Assembly (NCBI GenBank): GCA_964035575.1
Contig: OZ037909.1
Span: forward strand, 310,001-374,000
Direction of reading: 5' to 3'
Origin: Rhynchopus sp. YZ270_cl-10
Taxonomy: Eukaryota; Euglenozoa; Diplonemea; Diplonemida; Diplonemidae
Length of the DNA stretch: 64,000 nucleotides
The notes under the pieces were generated by a model, which saw nothing but the letters and a program-made list of their open reading frames with translations, searched no databases and was not told the origin of the DNA. Below are positions 28,632 through 40,987 of this stretch, piece after piece. Within the stretch, counting starts at the first letter, position 1; each line of letters opens with the position of its first letter. The position numbers and the translations under genes are program-made.

Positions 28632-31048
28632 TCATTCATTGTGAAGAGCGTTGATCTCTGTTCCGTCTTCGATGTTGCGGAGGGTGATCGTGGGGCTCTT
28701 TGCGCGTCTCTCTTGGCTTCGTGTACGGTACAGCGCTTTGCTGTAGTTGCTGTGTGCGTATCTCGTGTCGGATGCGGGCGAGTAGCTGGTGGACGACCGT
28801 GCGTATGCCTCACGGCCACTCCGGTATGATGCAGGCGACTCGTGTGTCATCGTGGACGGGCCGGAGTTGCAAAGGGCAGGCCTGCTCCCGGGAGATCGGG
28901 TGCGTGTGGGCCGCGCATCGCTGTAGTTCGCGTGGAAGCCGTTCGCCTCCTGTGGTTGATGACAATGGTGTTGTTGAATGTTGTGAACTAATAGGGGTAT
29001 TCTTGCAGAATATGGACAAGATGTGTTGTTGTGCGTGTAGCATACCTGGGGGAAACCATTAGGGTCGGCCCTTCCAAAACGCATATGCGGGTGGTTCGGT
29101 GTCGAGGGAGTAGTGTGGGTACGTGAGTTTGAGCGGAGCGAGTTCGTGACACCTAAGGGGTGGTGTGGTGTTGGTGTTGTGGGGTAAAGAGAAAGGATGA
29201 ATATTTCGGGCCAAAAAAAAACAGAAGTGACATACTTGGCACGTATGAGGAAGAGTTGCCAAACGCAGAGTTCTCCCTGGGGCGGGCCTTCGGGCTGCTC
29301 GTCCGCTTCTTCGGGGTTGAGCTGCGTGGGCTGCCGGGGCTGTGAGGGGGGTGGTGGTGGTTTTGTTTGAAGAATCCTTCGTCAGAATAAAGGGGGGGGG
29401 AGGGAAAAAAGGGGGCAGTTTTGACATACAGATCAAGGAGAATTCTGAGCTGCGACCACAGCTCCGGCCCGCTTCTTTTTTTTGTTATCACCTCAAGCTT
29501 GACCTTCATCCCCGTGAACTCCTCCTCGACCTTCTCCTTCTCCTGCTCCAGCTTCTTGACCGAGGACTTCTGCTTCATGAGGTCCTGCGAGAGCTCAAAG
29601 TTTTCCACCTTTGCACTTTTCACCTGCGCCTCCTTTACTCTCACCTCCTCCTTCAGCTCGATCAGCTTCTCCTCTTCGAACTCCACCTTTTCTTTGAGCA
29701 CTTCCGCACGCTTTTCAAAGTCCTGTTTGTCCTGCTCTGCTTCGATGCGGGCTTTCTTCTCTTCCCGAAGCTCGACACTCTTTTCCTGCAGTTCTTGCTC
29801 TAACTTGAGAACGATAGCACGGGTAGCTTGGAGCAGACCCTGGCTGTGCCGGAGCTGGCGTTCTCTGTCTGCTGCGAGCGGGTCTTCGAAACCTCCTACC
29901 GGTGACATAGGCGCGCATCCTGGGGAGACGGGAGGGGTCTGGCTGAAGTCGTTTCCGGATGGAGTGCCTGCGGTTGCCGGGGACCCTCCTGGAGAAGCGC
30001 TTGGGGACTGCTCAACCTGCCGCCGGAGTTGGAAGGCTTCGTTCGCAGTTTTGATGGTCTGCAGCGACTCTGCCATTTCATTCATCTTCGACGACACTGT
30101 TGCAATCATGGTAAACCCCTTCTCCTGGTTCCGCATCAGCTTCGGGCAGCTCAGACGCGTCAAGGTCCCCTCCGCGAACCCTCCTTCGTAATCATCTTCA
30201 CGCAGGTTTGCGATCATCGCTTTTACACAGCGTTCTTCGTAGTACATATCAATTAGGTCGAGAACAGAGGTTTTCTTTGATGTTCCGTAGTATTGGCTGA
30301 TGCGGACGCGGACGATGACGTTGGCGTCGCTCTCCTCGCGTACTCTTTCTAATCCCGCGGTGACGAAGTGGGCGGCCTCATGGGTTTGGTTGATGACCTT
30401 TTCGCTGAGTCCGTCGATAACCAATTCGTCTGAAAGGAGGTTGTCGAGATTGGCTATCCGGGGTGGTTTGATGCGTTCGTCCGTTACCTGAAGGTCGCGG
30501 ACCTCATCCTCCTTTAGTTCGAACATTGAGAGGGAGACAGTGCAGTTGGAGTTCTTTAAGGCGCGGCGTTTGTTGATCGATTTGATGCAACAGTATATCA
30601 AACCAAGATCTTCGTCGCCTCCCCAGAAGAGGGCCCGCGTTTTGCCGGATCCGCAGTCACCGTATGCCATCGCGCAGTGGGATTTTCCTTCGAAAAGGCC
30701 TTCCACGATGGGGTCTGCAACCATTTGTTGCATAGTACGTTCTTGTTCTCCTGTGATGATTCCATCGATTTCGAATTCACGATCGGTCGAGGTAACAATA
30801 AGAGTTTGACGCGAGCTTCCATTCCCTCCTTCACGAAGGTTATCAAACCGTCCGCCAAAACTGCCGCGTATCTTAGCAAAAACATTGCAAGGCTTCAACC
30901 CAACACAGACCTTTCCAGTAGTCCGCCTTCTCGTAGGACGGTGACCAGGAGGACCATTCCCCCCACTCCTCGACCGCGCCCGCCGCGATCCCGGAAACTG
31001 ACTCCCTGGAGAGGTAATCCTCCCGGTGCTCCCTCCGAAATTACTCAT
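28632..31048 (-). CDS. Divergent kinesin-like protein, four exons
   Basis: Exons: 31048-29430, 29339-29236, 29152-29046 and 28949-28632. Introns of 90, 83 and 96 bp begin GTATGT, GTATGT and GTATGC and end CACAG, CTTAG and CACAG; phases are 2, 1, 0, giving 715 residues. A kinesin motor fold is indicated by AYGDCGSGKT at 128-137 in place of the usual GQTGSGKT, and by LTRLSCPKLM...TMIATVSS matching kinesin LTRLLQDSLGG...MIATVSP. The NxxSSRSH switch I is not recognisable and switch II DLAGSE is replaced by DLID, so ATPase activity is doubtful. A coiled coil follows at about 395-520, then a Ser/Pro/Arg-rich basic tail spread over exons 2 to 4. The start MSNFGG abuts a long pyrimidine tract. Probably a microtubule-associated or cytoskeletal protein. 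Confidence 0.75.
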
Positions 31049-31050
31049 TT

Positions 31051-31083
31051 GAGGAGGGGGGGGAGGGGGGAGGGGAGGGGAGG
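31051..31083 (-). promoter_or_regulatory. Pyrimidine tract at the kinesin-like start
   Basis: On the coding strand a nearly pure C/T tract ends three bases before the ATG, leaving no AG between tract and start. Either the leader is added further upstream or translation begins elsewhere. Confidence 0.35.
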
Positions 31084-31381
31084 GAAATACGGAATAAGGG
31101 GAAGAGGAGGGTTCTAAAAAGGGGGAGGGGGGGGGGGGGGGGGGGGTTGGGTGACGGGGGGCTCGTTACCCCGTGGTGCCGGCTTTGGTGTTGTGTGTGC
31201 TGTAGGTGGAGGGGGGTGGTGGGGTGAGGCGATGAAGGGGGAGGGGGACAGTGGGCGATGATGCTGGTATGGGTTTTCTCTGTTTTCTCTATTAGTATCT
31301 GGGGGGAAGAGGGGAAAGGGGGGAAGGGGAGGGAAGAGAGTAAGAGCGGCTTCTCATCTAGAGGGAGGTGGCTTGAAAGGT

Positions 31382-31468
31382 GTGACAGTGTACCTTTTGG
31401 TACAAGGATCGGGTGCACCGTGAGTGGACACCCAAACCATGCAAAGTCTATCCATTTCGTGGTTTTCC
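31382..31468 (+). repeat. Family A repeat, 3' part
   Basis: GACAGTGTACCTTTTGGTAC, ATCGGGTGCACCG, GTGGACACCCAAACCATGCA, CATTTCGTGGTTTTCC. The first stem has changed sequence but can still pair (CGGGTGCACCG). Confidence 0.65.
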
Positions 31469-31486
31469 TCTAGGAACTGTTATAAT

Positions 31487-31553
31487 AAAGTGAAGTTATT
31501 AATGCAGGCACCTCCGACTGACCCACGTACGATGCCAGCCACCGGATGAAAGC
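31487..31553 (+). repeat. Family D repeat
   Basis: AAGTGAAGTTATTAATGCAG, GCACCTCCGACTGACCCACG, ATGCCAGCCACCGGATGAAA. The first block is shared with family C. Confidence 0.65.
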
Positions 31554-31686
31554 ACAAGTAATAAAAGATAGGCGTGTCTCGAACATCTTGACCAAAACAC
31601 CCGTTTTTTTTCCAAAACCCCCGTAAGCGAATGCGTGGCGGAATCTTATTTGTATTTTGAGAAAGCAAAAAAGGGGGGAAAGTTTA

Positions 31687-31719
31687 TGAAGATGAACCGA
31701 AGCCTCTCGTGCATAGTCT
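31687..31719 (+). repeat. Family B hairpin, diverged; partial copy follows
   Basis: TGAAGATGAACCGAAGCCTC, TCGTGCATAGTC. A right half only (CTCTCGTGCTTAGTCACCTT) lies at 31778-31797. Confidence 0.6.
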
Positions 31720-31889
31720 GATTAGATTATTCTTTGGTTTATTCATCAGTCGTTTGTATTTTTGTGTGTTATTGCAACTCTCGTGCTTAGTCACCTTGAT
31801 CAAAAAAATTGTTGTCAACTATCTTCCAAAAGGAGAATTTTGAGAAGAGTTAACTAAGTCCAAGGGTCGGAGAACATCCCAAACTTACT

Positions 31890-31925
31890 GGGCCCAAAGG
31901 CTCTACAAGCGCGCTACAATGAAGG
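31890..31925 (+). rRNA. Possible small-subunit rRNA fragment (3' domain)
   Basis: GGGCCCAAAGGCTCTACAAG followed by CGCGCTACAATGAAGG resembles the conserved 18S core CTCTACRCGCGCTACAATG. The homologous stretch is short, so this is a likely but unproven rRNA scrap. Confidence 0.5.
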
Positions 31926-32120
31926 CCCCCCATTTGCTTGCACGGCCAGTATAGGAAAAAGTTTTAAAGAACAGACAATGTATCTTTCATTCGGTACACC
32001 GCTAAAAAAGTCTAAAAAGTATCTCCACCGCTTCTTGGGGTTAAATGCACCCCCCATAGCAGTGTCTACACCTAACAAGGTTTTAAATAAATCTAGGTTT
32101 CTATTTCAAAAAAAGGGTTT

Positions 32121-32158
32121 TTAAGATGACCCTAAGCCTCTCACACTTAGTGATCACC
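32121..32158 (+). repeat. Family B hairpin
   Basis: TTAAGATGACCCTAAGCCTC, TCACACTTAGTGATCACC. Confidence 0.6.
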
Positions 32159-32244
32159 ATCGACCATCTATATTGTACATTGCTCTTTTGACGATGTTTA
32201 AAATCTCGCAAAAAAAAAATCATTTTAATTTCTCTCTCTTTTTC

Positions 32245-35200
32245 TTACCCAACCGGGGTTAAAGGTCTCATCTTGGTGCCTTCCTGGGAGGACTGCTGCT
32301 CTTTTTGTATCGCCGCATAGAGTCCACCGAGAATAGAGTGTCGCTTTGCTGTGGCTTCGACAACCTTTGTGGTAACGCCTTCGAGGTATTCCTTCATGTC
32401 TTGGGTTTCTTTTGTGAATTGTGTTTGGAAGTTCGACACTTGCGATTCTACCTGTTCGACACGCTTCTTTGTGTCTTCGTGGATTGCCGCAAGCTCCATG
32501 ACCTGGTCGTCCTCCTCTTGCTTGCCTTCTAGACACACCGCCTTATTCAACGGGAAGAACGAAAGGTCGCCGAGGTTCATCATGCTGTGCACATAAGACT
32601 CCTGCCCGGTGAACTCATCAGGGTCCTTCTTCTGCAGATGGTGGATGAAGAAGATGTAGTTCCACATATTATGGTCCGATTTTATGTGGTGTTCGAACCC
32701 CACCGCCTTGCGGTCGAATTGAGAGCTTTCAATACCGCAGATGAAACAGCGGGAGCGGATCCCTTCTTCGATCTTCTGCTTTTCGGAACGCAATTCCGCA
32801 AAGGTGTCGATAATCACACCGAAAATGATGTTTAACAGAATAACAATCACGACAACGAAGAATAAGAAGTCAAACACCGTCCTTGCTGCGGAGTATGGGT
32901 GGTGCCAATCGGGGGCTTTCATAAGGTCGCCGATACCCCCTCCGGAACGGATCCCTGACGTCACACCGAACACAAAACAACGGAACAACGTATCACAGTG
33001 GTAGTCGACGCACTTTCCATTGACCTCTCCACCCGAAGATCCATGGTCGCAAGAAGCTTCGGTGTTCTCAAAGGCTTCACGGAAGAGCACAAACCCGACC
33101 ACAGAGAACAGATAGATGATAATGGTACCGAGCAGCACCGTCAACAGCAGCGACCGTCCGTTCTTCGTCACCGCCTTGATGACGTTCTGCAGCAGGGCGG
33201 ACCTATTAATGATCGACACCAAATGCAACGCAATAAAGAACGGCGACACCAACAGCCCCAACACCGCAAACACCACAGAGCCTGTCAAAAAGATGAAGTG
33301 TGTGTCCGTCCAGACCGAAAAGAAGGTGTACTTCAGCGAGTAGTCAAACGTGAGCAGCCCCCTATCCGGGTCAAGCGAGTCCTGCGGGTGTGAGAAGTCG
33401 TCCACATCCACCTGCTGCTTTCCCGACTCAGAAGCAACGGAGGAGGCGATTGCACCGAAGGACCCCCCAATGCCTGCAGGGGTGCTGGAGCCTGCACGGT
33501 CCGCGAAGTTGCGCAGTTTATCAAAGGCGCGCTCCCCGGGGGGTGAGTCCTGTATATTGTGAATATTGAGGAAAAACAATGAGAGGCATAGGAACATAAA
33601 ATTAAGTAGAGTCGAAATACAAAGCCCTCATGACCGGCTGTACTGGGTGGACACCCCAAGCATGCAGTCCTTCATCCATTTCGTGGTTTACATCTGAATT
33701 AAATGCTGCAGATGAATGTCGTGGATCTGGTGGGAAGGGAAGGGGGGATGCATACATGATCGGGAGTGGGGCCGCCCCTTGCGGGGGAGTGTGCTCTCGG
33801 GCTGTTTGGGTTGGAGCTTGGGTGGGGGGACCCGACGTCACCTCCAGACGGGCCTTGGAGAGGCGTGCCTGCACCGGGGTGTGGTGTGCCACCAAGCTCA
33901 GGGTGGTCGACTTCGAACATCTCGATGTAGCGCTTGAGGCTGAACTTCTTGCGTGCACGCTTCATCATGAGCTGCCGCTCCTTCTTCTTGCGTTTGTGTG
34001 CAATCAGAGGCGCCTTCGCAACACAAAAGTCAAACAAAAGAAAGATACACACAATGAACTGAAAGAAGATCAACACCTTCAGCAACAGCAACACGAGGTC
34101 CGACTCGATTTTGAACCCCTCGAGGGGACGACGGCTGATCTTATCGGGGTTTGACATGTCGGTGACGTAGTTTCCGCAGACCAGCCCGTTGATGACAAAG
34201 GCAAGCACGATCATTGAGTTTTCCCAGAGTGAGATTGTGCTGTTCACGAGGTACTTTGCCTTGCGGAGGCGTTCGTCCCACCAGCCGCGTTCGTCGCCAG
34301 ACTCTTTGAAGCATTTTTCGTAGAATTCGATTTCATAGATAAGCTCCTCAGCACGGTCGTAGAAGTCGGCAATGCGTGCAGTTGGGGTGTCGCGCTTGAC
34401 GTTCCAGAGAAGCTCATCCTTCGTTTTGTTTGACAAATTCGCGCAAATGAACGGAATCCGGAAGTATACCCGCACCAACGCACCGTCTCTGAAGATCTCA
34501 ATCCTCCCTGTCAACGCTGTGTAAAAAGAGAAGCCGTCGACCTTCTCGATGTAGTCGTTCAACACAAAGTCAAACGTTGCGAGCGTACGCAGCAGCATGA
34601 AGCAGGTGAACCCAAGGTCCAACGCGTTCTCCTCCTTCCGCCGCGCCCAGATGTCTGTCAGCAGTGCGTTGATGAGCTTGAAATCGAGCGTACGGGTGAT
34701 GACGTTAGGAATATGCGGGTCCTCTACCCCTTCGACGACGGAGAGCAGAACGGTCAAGGCTGCGTTCTTCAGTTCGTCCTGGGAGTCAAGCGAGACCAGA
34801 GGGAGTGGGCGGGCGAGCACAACGTTGACCTCGTAGGCGACGTTCGCGTTGACGAGGGTGAGCTGGTTTGCATGGCAGGGGCCCTGGCAGTACTCTGTGA
34901 GGGTGTTGAAGGCCTGCAGAACGTGCGAGAAGATGAAAAGGTCGTGGTGCTCAATGGTGAGGAGATGCTTCAGCGCAACGATCGTCTCCTTGACTAGGTT
35001 GTATGTGTGCACGTTGTCGTCCTGCTCCCGCAGGTACTCCTGCAGCTGCTCGTTGTGCCCTTCGCAGAAGAGCTGCAAAAAGCGCAGCACCTTCTCCAAA
35101 TGGAAGAGCTCGCAGTCTTTGTAGCGGTGGTTCGTCTCATTGAGGTGGATAGAAGAGGTCTGCAGTACGCTGTCATTCGCATTACCTTCAATAAGCGTAG

Positions 35201-38200
35201 ACTGGTTTGGGTCGGTTTTGTCCTGTTTCGTCGCAAGCTTGCTCTTCTGGTGCTTCTCGCTCGACTCAGTGTTCTTAATCAACGAAATCGCCTTCCCAAT
35301 ACGGTCCTTTGTACACGAGAAGAACGCTTCATCGTTCAGCGACAAAAAATAGTTGAAAATCGCTTTTTGCACCATCCGGTTGCCTCCTTGGAGCAGCGCA
35401 TGGCCAAACTGCAGTGCCTCGGAGACAACGTGCTCATCTTTGCTTTCAATCATTTGTGTGACAATTGGAGTGACACCTAGACCATCGAGGAGACACTGCA
35501 TGCGTTCGATATCACGCTTGCCCGGTGAAAGGTAGATCATTGTCTTGAAGACACGAAGGAGAATGATAGTGAGAGAGTCCTCCTTCGACTCTCGGAAGTG
35601 TCTGAAGAGATTCATCGTCATTGCGGAGTTGCGGTGGATCAAATCCGTTTTCAAAAGCTCTGCAAGCCCTTTGATCGCGTTTTCATCGTCTTCAAAGATA
35701 ATTTCTGTTGCATCCCCTTTTGCGCCACTGATATTAGCTAATGCAAGCTGCAACGCAGTTCTAAACAACAGCGGATATCCCTTATACAACGTTACATCCA
35801 GCAAAATCTGCGTCAACAAATCGGTTTGCAAACTCAAAAATCTCCCTTCAGGGTGTTTCCCCAGACGGCGATCCATCTTACTAATCCGATGCACCCATTT
35901 TGGTACGTCAATATCCGCGTTTGTGGCAGACTCTGTGAAAAGCCATTGCAATATCCGACAGCACCCTAGCTTGCAGTTGATGACCAGCTGCATTTGTTCG
36001 GACCATGAGAACCGCGCTTCGAAGAGGTGTGCCGAAGATGCACCCCCAGACTGTGGCATGATATCCCCAAACTGCGACCAATGAGCGTTCTTTCGGGAAG
36101 CCTGCGTGAGGGGCGACCCTGGGTCTCGAGGCGACGCAGGGGTTGCCTCCCCCACCCCCGCCACCGCACTGCCAAGCGCATCGAGGTTGAGATGAGGGGC
36201 CATCCCCCCCTGCGGGCTTCCAGGCGAAGCAGGCGGCCCTCCGCTCTGAAGCTGCCTCTGTGTTTGCACCTCCATATTTTGCAGGAAATTCTCGCAAATC
36301 AAATCAGACGTTCCATCTAACAATCGCAGCAACGGGTGGAAGAGGTGCTCCAACTCCTCTGTGGAGTAGCACCCCGCTGTGATGACCACATGCGCAAGGT
36401 CCAGAATTTCTGCGAGAAGACGGTTTTTTGCAGGTAGGTTCGGCTGTTGTCTTGTATTGCGTAATATATAGTCGTAGACTGTGTCCTTGATGCGGGAGAT
36501 GACTTCTTTGGAGGTGCGTGTGTGCATGCCTGCTTCGATGAACATATGTCTTGCAAGGCGTACAAAGGCACAGCGGATGGTATCACAAAGGGGGTGGTTG
36601 ACTTGAAGGTTGATGCCTGCAAGGATGACGTCGGAGGAAAAGCGTTTGCGGACGTAGTGTATAGCAGGCTCGTTCCCGCCGACGCAGAGCGACGCAAGAA
36701 AGGTGAGTGACTGCTCGAAGAACTGATTGTCCTCTTCATCCGCCTCGAGAATCCACTTCTCCAGGTCCTGCCAGAGGTGGTCATCCGAGTCGTCTGCAGC
36801 GGCCTCATCGAGTTCACCCCCTGTATTGTTGCGTACACGCAATGCACTCATTTGGGCCCTCATATGACCAAGAGAGGTGCTTGTCTCGGTGTCCAACGCC
36901 TTCGCATGCATCTGTGTGTTCAACTCTAATTGATCAAAGTCGTCCACATTGGCGGCATGTTTAATCTCCCTTCGCAACCCCATCAACAGCTCCAACCGAT
37001 CCTGCGCGTTTTCTGTACATAGAAGCGTTCTTCTCTCATGCTCATCCTCCTCTGTCACCCCCTTCGGTGCTTTGTAGATCAATGAAATACCATTTTTGCC
37101 TAGCCCCTCTGGAGGAGCTTTGGAGGACACACCATCTTTTTTGGCGCGTTGGAACATATAAAGAGGGATGGTGCGTGGGTGGTTGTCGTCGTGGCTGCGT
37201 GCGAAGAGGAGACATCCTCCAGTGCAACGAAGCCAAAAGCGTTTCCATGTGGGTACGACACATGGTGTGTCAATAGAGAAGACCCAACACCCCTGCATGG
37301 CTGGGGGGATGTTGTATGCAACGGAAAGCAAGGCTGCCTGCGGGGAGGCTGACCGGGAGCGTGGTGAGTATCTCATTGCGTACGGCGACTGTGCGCGGGT
37401 ACGTTCCTCCTCCTCGCTGTCTGTATCGCTCTCGGAAGATGCGTCATCAGAGTCCTCATCCCCCGACTCTCTTCTCCTCTTGAAACGTCGAATTTTCCTC
37501 TCAGTATTCCCAGGAAACCCTACAATATGTCTGATCTTAATCGTATCCCCAACAAGCTTGCATGGATACATCAGACTTAACTTCTCCATATTTCTCAAAC
37601 GGCGTACTAAGAGAAGCTGGTTTCTCGCAATCCCCTCTCCTTCGCAGGTACAGCATGCGCTTAAGAGGGTCATATAGGTAGGTTTTCTGCCGAATTGGGG
37701 GATAAGCCACAGGAAGGACTCGAGTTGAAGGGAGTTGAGGGTCTCGAGGAGACGGTCGTTGTCGCAGATGATCTGCATGTAGGCGTCGGCGATTGATGTC
37801 ATATCTCCAAGTTGCGATTCAATGAATGGCAAAAAGGAGGCCATGTGTCCTGCCATATCCTTTTCCCCTTTGACCATGAGCTTGATGAGGCGGTACGCTA
37901 ATGCGTAAATTTCGCATAACGAAGAGTACTTATCCAATCGCATGATCGTTTCTGTGGTAAGCCCGCCAAACTCTAATGGCGCTTTGAGCAGATAGAAGAT
38001 GAGGTTGTGAACGTTCTGTTGGAAGAGCATCCGTTGGTGCTTACGGACAGGGGGTCCGAGGTGAGAGAAGGGGTCAGCTTCGGCAGAGACGGAGTTGGTG
38101 CAGAAGAGGACGAGGCAGCGGATGGCGTTCTGAGCGGCGTAGATCAGTTTGGAGGATTCTGCGGATTTGGTGTTCTTTTTAAGCTTGATGAGGAAGTGTT

Positions 38201-39782
38201 CTGTGCGGTTGCGAAGGTCGCCGTTTGCATCGTCCGCTTCATCAAGGTCTTCGTCATTTTGGAGTGCAGTAGGCTCCCCATCTGCACCAATGATTTTGAC
38301 AGTTTTTTTATCAGTATGCATGCCACGCTGCATCCGTTGGTTTCTCCGATCCTGAATCGCCTTCTTCTCCTGCTCCCTCTCCTGCTTCAAATCCTTCCAA
38401 TATTGATGAAATCTCTGCAACGTAATCACCATATTGCAAACCTGAGTCAAACTCTCTTTTTCATCCGCATTTACCACACGAATCGCGAAGACGTCTTCGT
38501 AATATCCTTTTGTTGTGGTTTCAACGCGTTGAAGCTTTCCGGTGGTGCCTAGGGAAGCGGATTTGAAATGATCAGCTTGGGAGACGGAGATGCGGGTGGG
38601 TTCGTCAACAGAATATTCTCCGGTAGAGTGGAGCCAGACTTCTTCGTGGTAGAAACAGAGACGGGCGAATGAGTTGATTGTCAGTGCGTCGCTTTGGTCA
38701 TGTGTGTCGAGGGGGGAGATGGAGAGAAGTGTGTTTTTGTCTTCAGAGGAGTAGGTCGTGGAGACGTCGCGCATTCGTGTGCCGTCGGGGAGGTTCCAGC
38801 AGTTGAGGGTAAGGTATAACCCTGTGGCCATGTGTTTGAGGCGGTAGTATTTGCGGTGACGTTGGTACATCACAGCGCCTCCCTTCTTGGATTGCTCGGC
38901 CTCGAGGATCCACAGCGCGTTGGAGCTGTAAGGGAGGTCGAGAACGTTGAAGGTGGCCTTCTGGATTTTGTGGTGGTCGATGTAGGCGTGCTCGGCGTCC
39001 TGGACCTGCCAGTCGCAGAGGAGGAAGCCTTCTGCCTCTCTGTGGTAGACCACGACAGCGGAGCCTGCCATGACGAGCTGGTCGCCGGAGGTGTTCTTTG
39101 TGTCGCGGTCTTTGTCGGTTTCGTAGGGCGCCATCTGCCAGGCAGCGCCCTTCTGTTCTCTGCCCTGGAAATCAACAAAGTGCTGCACCGCAGGGGTAAC
39201 ACCCCTCGACTCCATGACACTCTCCTGATGGCTCTTCCAAAGCGAAGTGAGCGACGTCGTGATGCTCGTTGCATGCATATAAAGACCCGACACAACAGAT
39301 TCAATCACGATTTGGTCCTCCATGCGGACCCGCTCGCCCACCTCGCGGATTTTGTATTTCGGGAGAATGCGGAACAGTTGTTGCAGTTGTTGTTGGTCGT
39401 CTTTACCGTTGACAGGGTTGACGGGGGTGCTCATCGTTGCTTTGAGGCGGTTTTCATCGTCATCGGGGGTTCCTGTGTCGCAGGTCAAGCAGCGGTTTGA
39501 AAAGACGTTCCACAGCTTCACGACCTGTCCGTAGGAGACGTACTTCGCAGTCTCCGCCGCCTCGCCCCAAAGAAAGTTCTGCTGCTCCTGCGTGCGGACA
39601 AGAAGGATCTGGTACACACAGCGTTCAAAGTGCTTCGGGAACTCCGTCTTCTGCTGGTCCACCACCGGCGCGCATTGGTTGCCCTGGTAGTACAGCGACA
39701 GCGCGCCTTGGTAATGGGTGCTGTTGAAGTAGATTTTGTCGGAAAACTTCAGAAATTCGGTCTGCGCCATCGCTAACGTCAT
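32245..39782 (-). CDS. Inositol 1,4,5-trisphosphate receptor (calcium release channel)
   Basis: Exon 1 is 39782-33756 (2009 codons), the intron is 33755-33550 (206 bp, GTATGC...TACAG, phase 0) and exon 2 is 33549-32245; total 2443 residues. The N-terminus has the beta-trefoil/MIR-like region of IP3 receptors (GQVVKLWNVFSNRCLTC, then RVRMEDQIVIESVVSGLYMH). The middle is a long helical-solenoid region. A PH-like insert lies at about 828-940. Transmembrane segments begin near the end of exon 1. Exon 2 supplies the pore: two cysteines, the filter GGGIGD at 2212-2217, the inner helix, TFAELRSEKQKIEE, and the C-terminal zinc-finger-like CFICG...FEHHIKSDHNMW. Such channels release Ca2+ from internal stores. 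A coiled coil follows and may support tetramer assembly. The intron carries a family A repeat. A closely spaced second ATG (residue 5) is an alternative start. Confidence 0.93.
33609..33697 (+). repeat. Family A repeat inside the IP3 receptor intron
   Basis: GTCGAAATACAAAGCCCTCA, TGACCGGCTGTACTGGGTGG, ACACCCCAAGCATGCAGTCC, CATTTCGTGGTTTACATCTG. It lacks the AACAGTGTACC block and is antisense to the gene. Confidence 0.75.
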
Positions 39783-40814
39783 CTTAACGGCTCAGGGGGG
39801 GTGGGGTGGTGTCAGACCCCTATAGGAATTATGGGTAGGAATTGTAAGAAAAGGGGGACAAAATTTGCAAAAAAAAAAAAAAAAGTGGGGGAAAAAAATT
39901 GTTTTTGTACTTTGTCACTCGAGTTACTATATTTTCACCAAGGGTGTAGGGGTGTGTCGGGGTAAGTTGTAGAGAATAAAAGAAATGATGGGTATGGGGT
40001 CCTTTGTTTATATGCGTGGGGTTTTTATGTAACAGAAGGGGGGTATGTGTGTGTGGGGGCTTTTTGATGCAGCGAATATATAGCACAAAAAAATGTGTCC
40101 AGGACTCTAACGCATCCGGAGCTATCAAGAATGGGTGTGCAATTCGACAGCCATCTTTTGAGAATGTGTGTTATTTTTTTTTTCCCTTTTTTGGCCATGG
40201 TGGGCCCTGGTTTTGACCAGGTACAGGAAATTTCGAGAATAATATCTGCCCTGTTTTTTTTGTATTCACCAACTACCAATAGGAAATGTGTAGAACGACT
40301 TACGACGCTGCGCATTGGCTGTAAGGGCTTGCGTAACGTCGTGACGTGAAGGAGGGGAAGGGGGGTAGGGGGGGTATGGGGTGCACAACAGTGAAGCAAA
40401 AAGAAGTCGAAAGTGCACGAAACGCAGTGGACAAAGTAAAAAACCACAAGGCACGTTATTTACTTCACCGTGTCGGGAACAACACCATGCCGTGCTGTCG
40501 GGGTCATATGGTGACCCCCCACCCAAGAGGTGCGAAAGGGGGGCTCTGTGCTCATCATTGCCACCTTTTTTCCTTTTTTGAAAAGGCGAGGGGCAGCTAC
40601 TTTAAAGACCGTACGGCATGATTATAAGACAAATTGGGGGAAAACTCTGGTCTGTACACTTTTTTTGTTGTATAGTCTATAGAATCGGGGGGAAGGCGTC
40701 ACTCTTCCCTTGCTTTGGTCCAGAGCCAGATTTATGCAAAAAGAAAAACGAATTTAATGGGGTATGAGGGGGGGGAAGAATAACAAAACAGTAACTGGTG
40801 TGGCTGACGACCCC

Positions 40815-40863
40815 AAAATAGCAGAAAATAGCAGAAAATCGCAGAAAATAGCAGAAAATAGCA
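40815..40863. repeat. 10-bp tandem array, short
   Basis: About five units of AGCAGAAAAT, with one TCGC variant, preceded by CCCCAAAAT and followed by AGCAC. Confidence 0.85.
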
Positions 40864-40987
40864 CTTTGGGGGGTTTTTTTTGGGTTTGGTGGCTGGGTGG
40901 TGGTGTGGCTCCCGATGGACGAGGGAAGGAAACTTGGCCAGCCCGCAAACCCGGAAACCCCCTCCCACTCCACAAACGGATCATAAG

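Larger units (their letters stand above)
31084..32244. other. Intergenic with repeats and an rRNA-like fragment
   Basis: G-rich tract next to the kinesin-like gene, then family A, D and B repeats, a small-subunit rRNA-like core and another family B copy. No gene. Confidence 0.5.

Noticed and set aside
29421-30191. 256-codon plus-strand frame opposite the kinesin-like gene
   Set aside because: Antisense shadow, Ser/Phe-rich from the complement of Glu/Lys coiled-coil codons.
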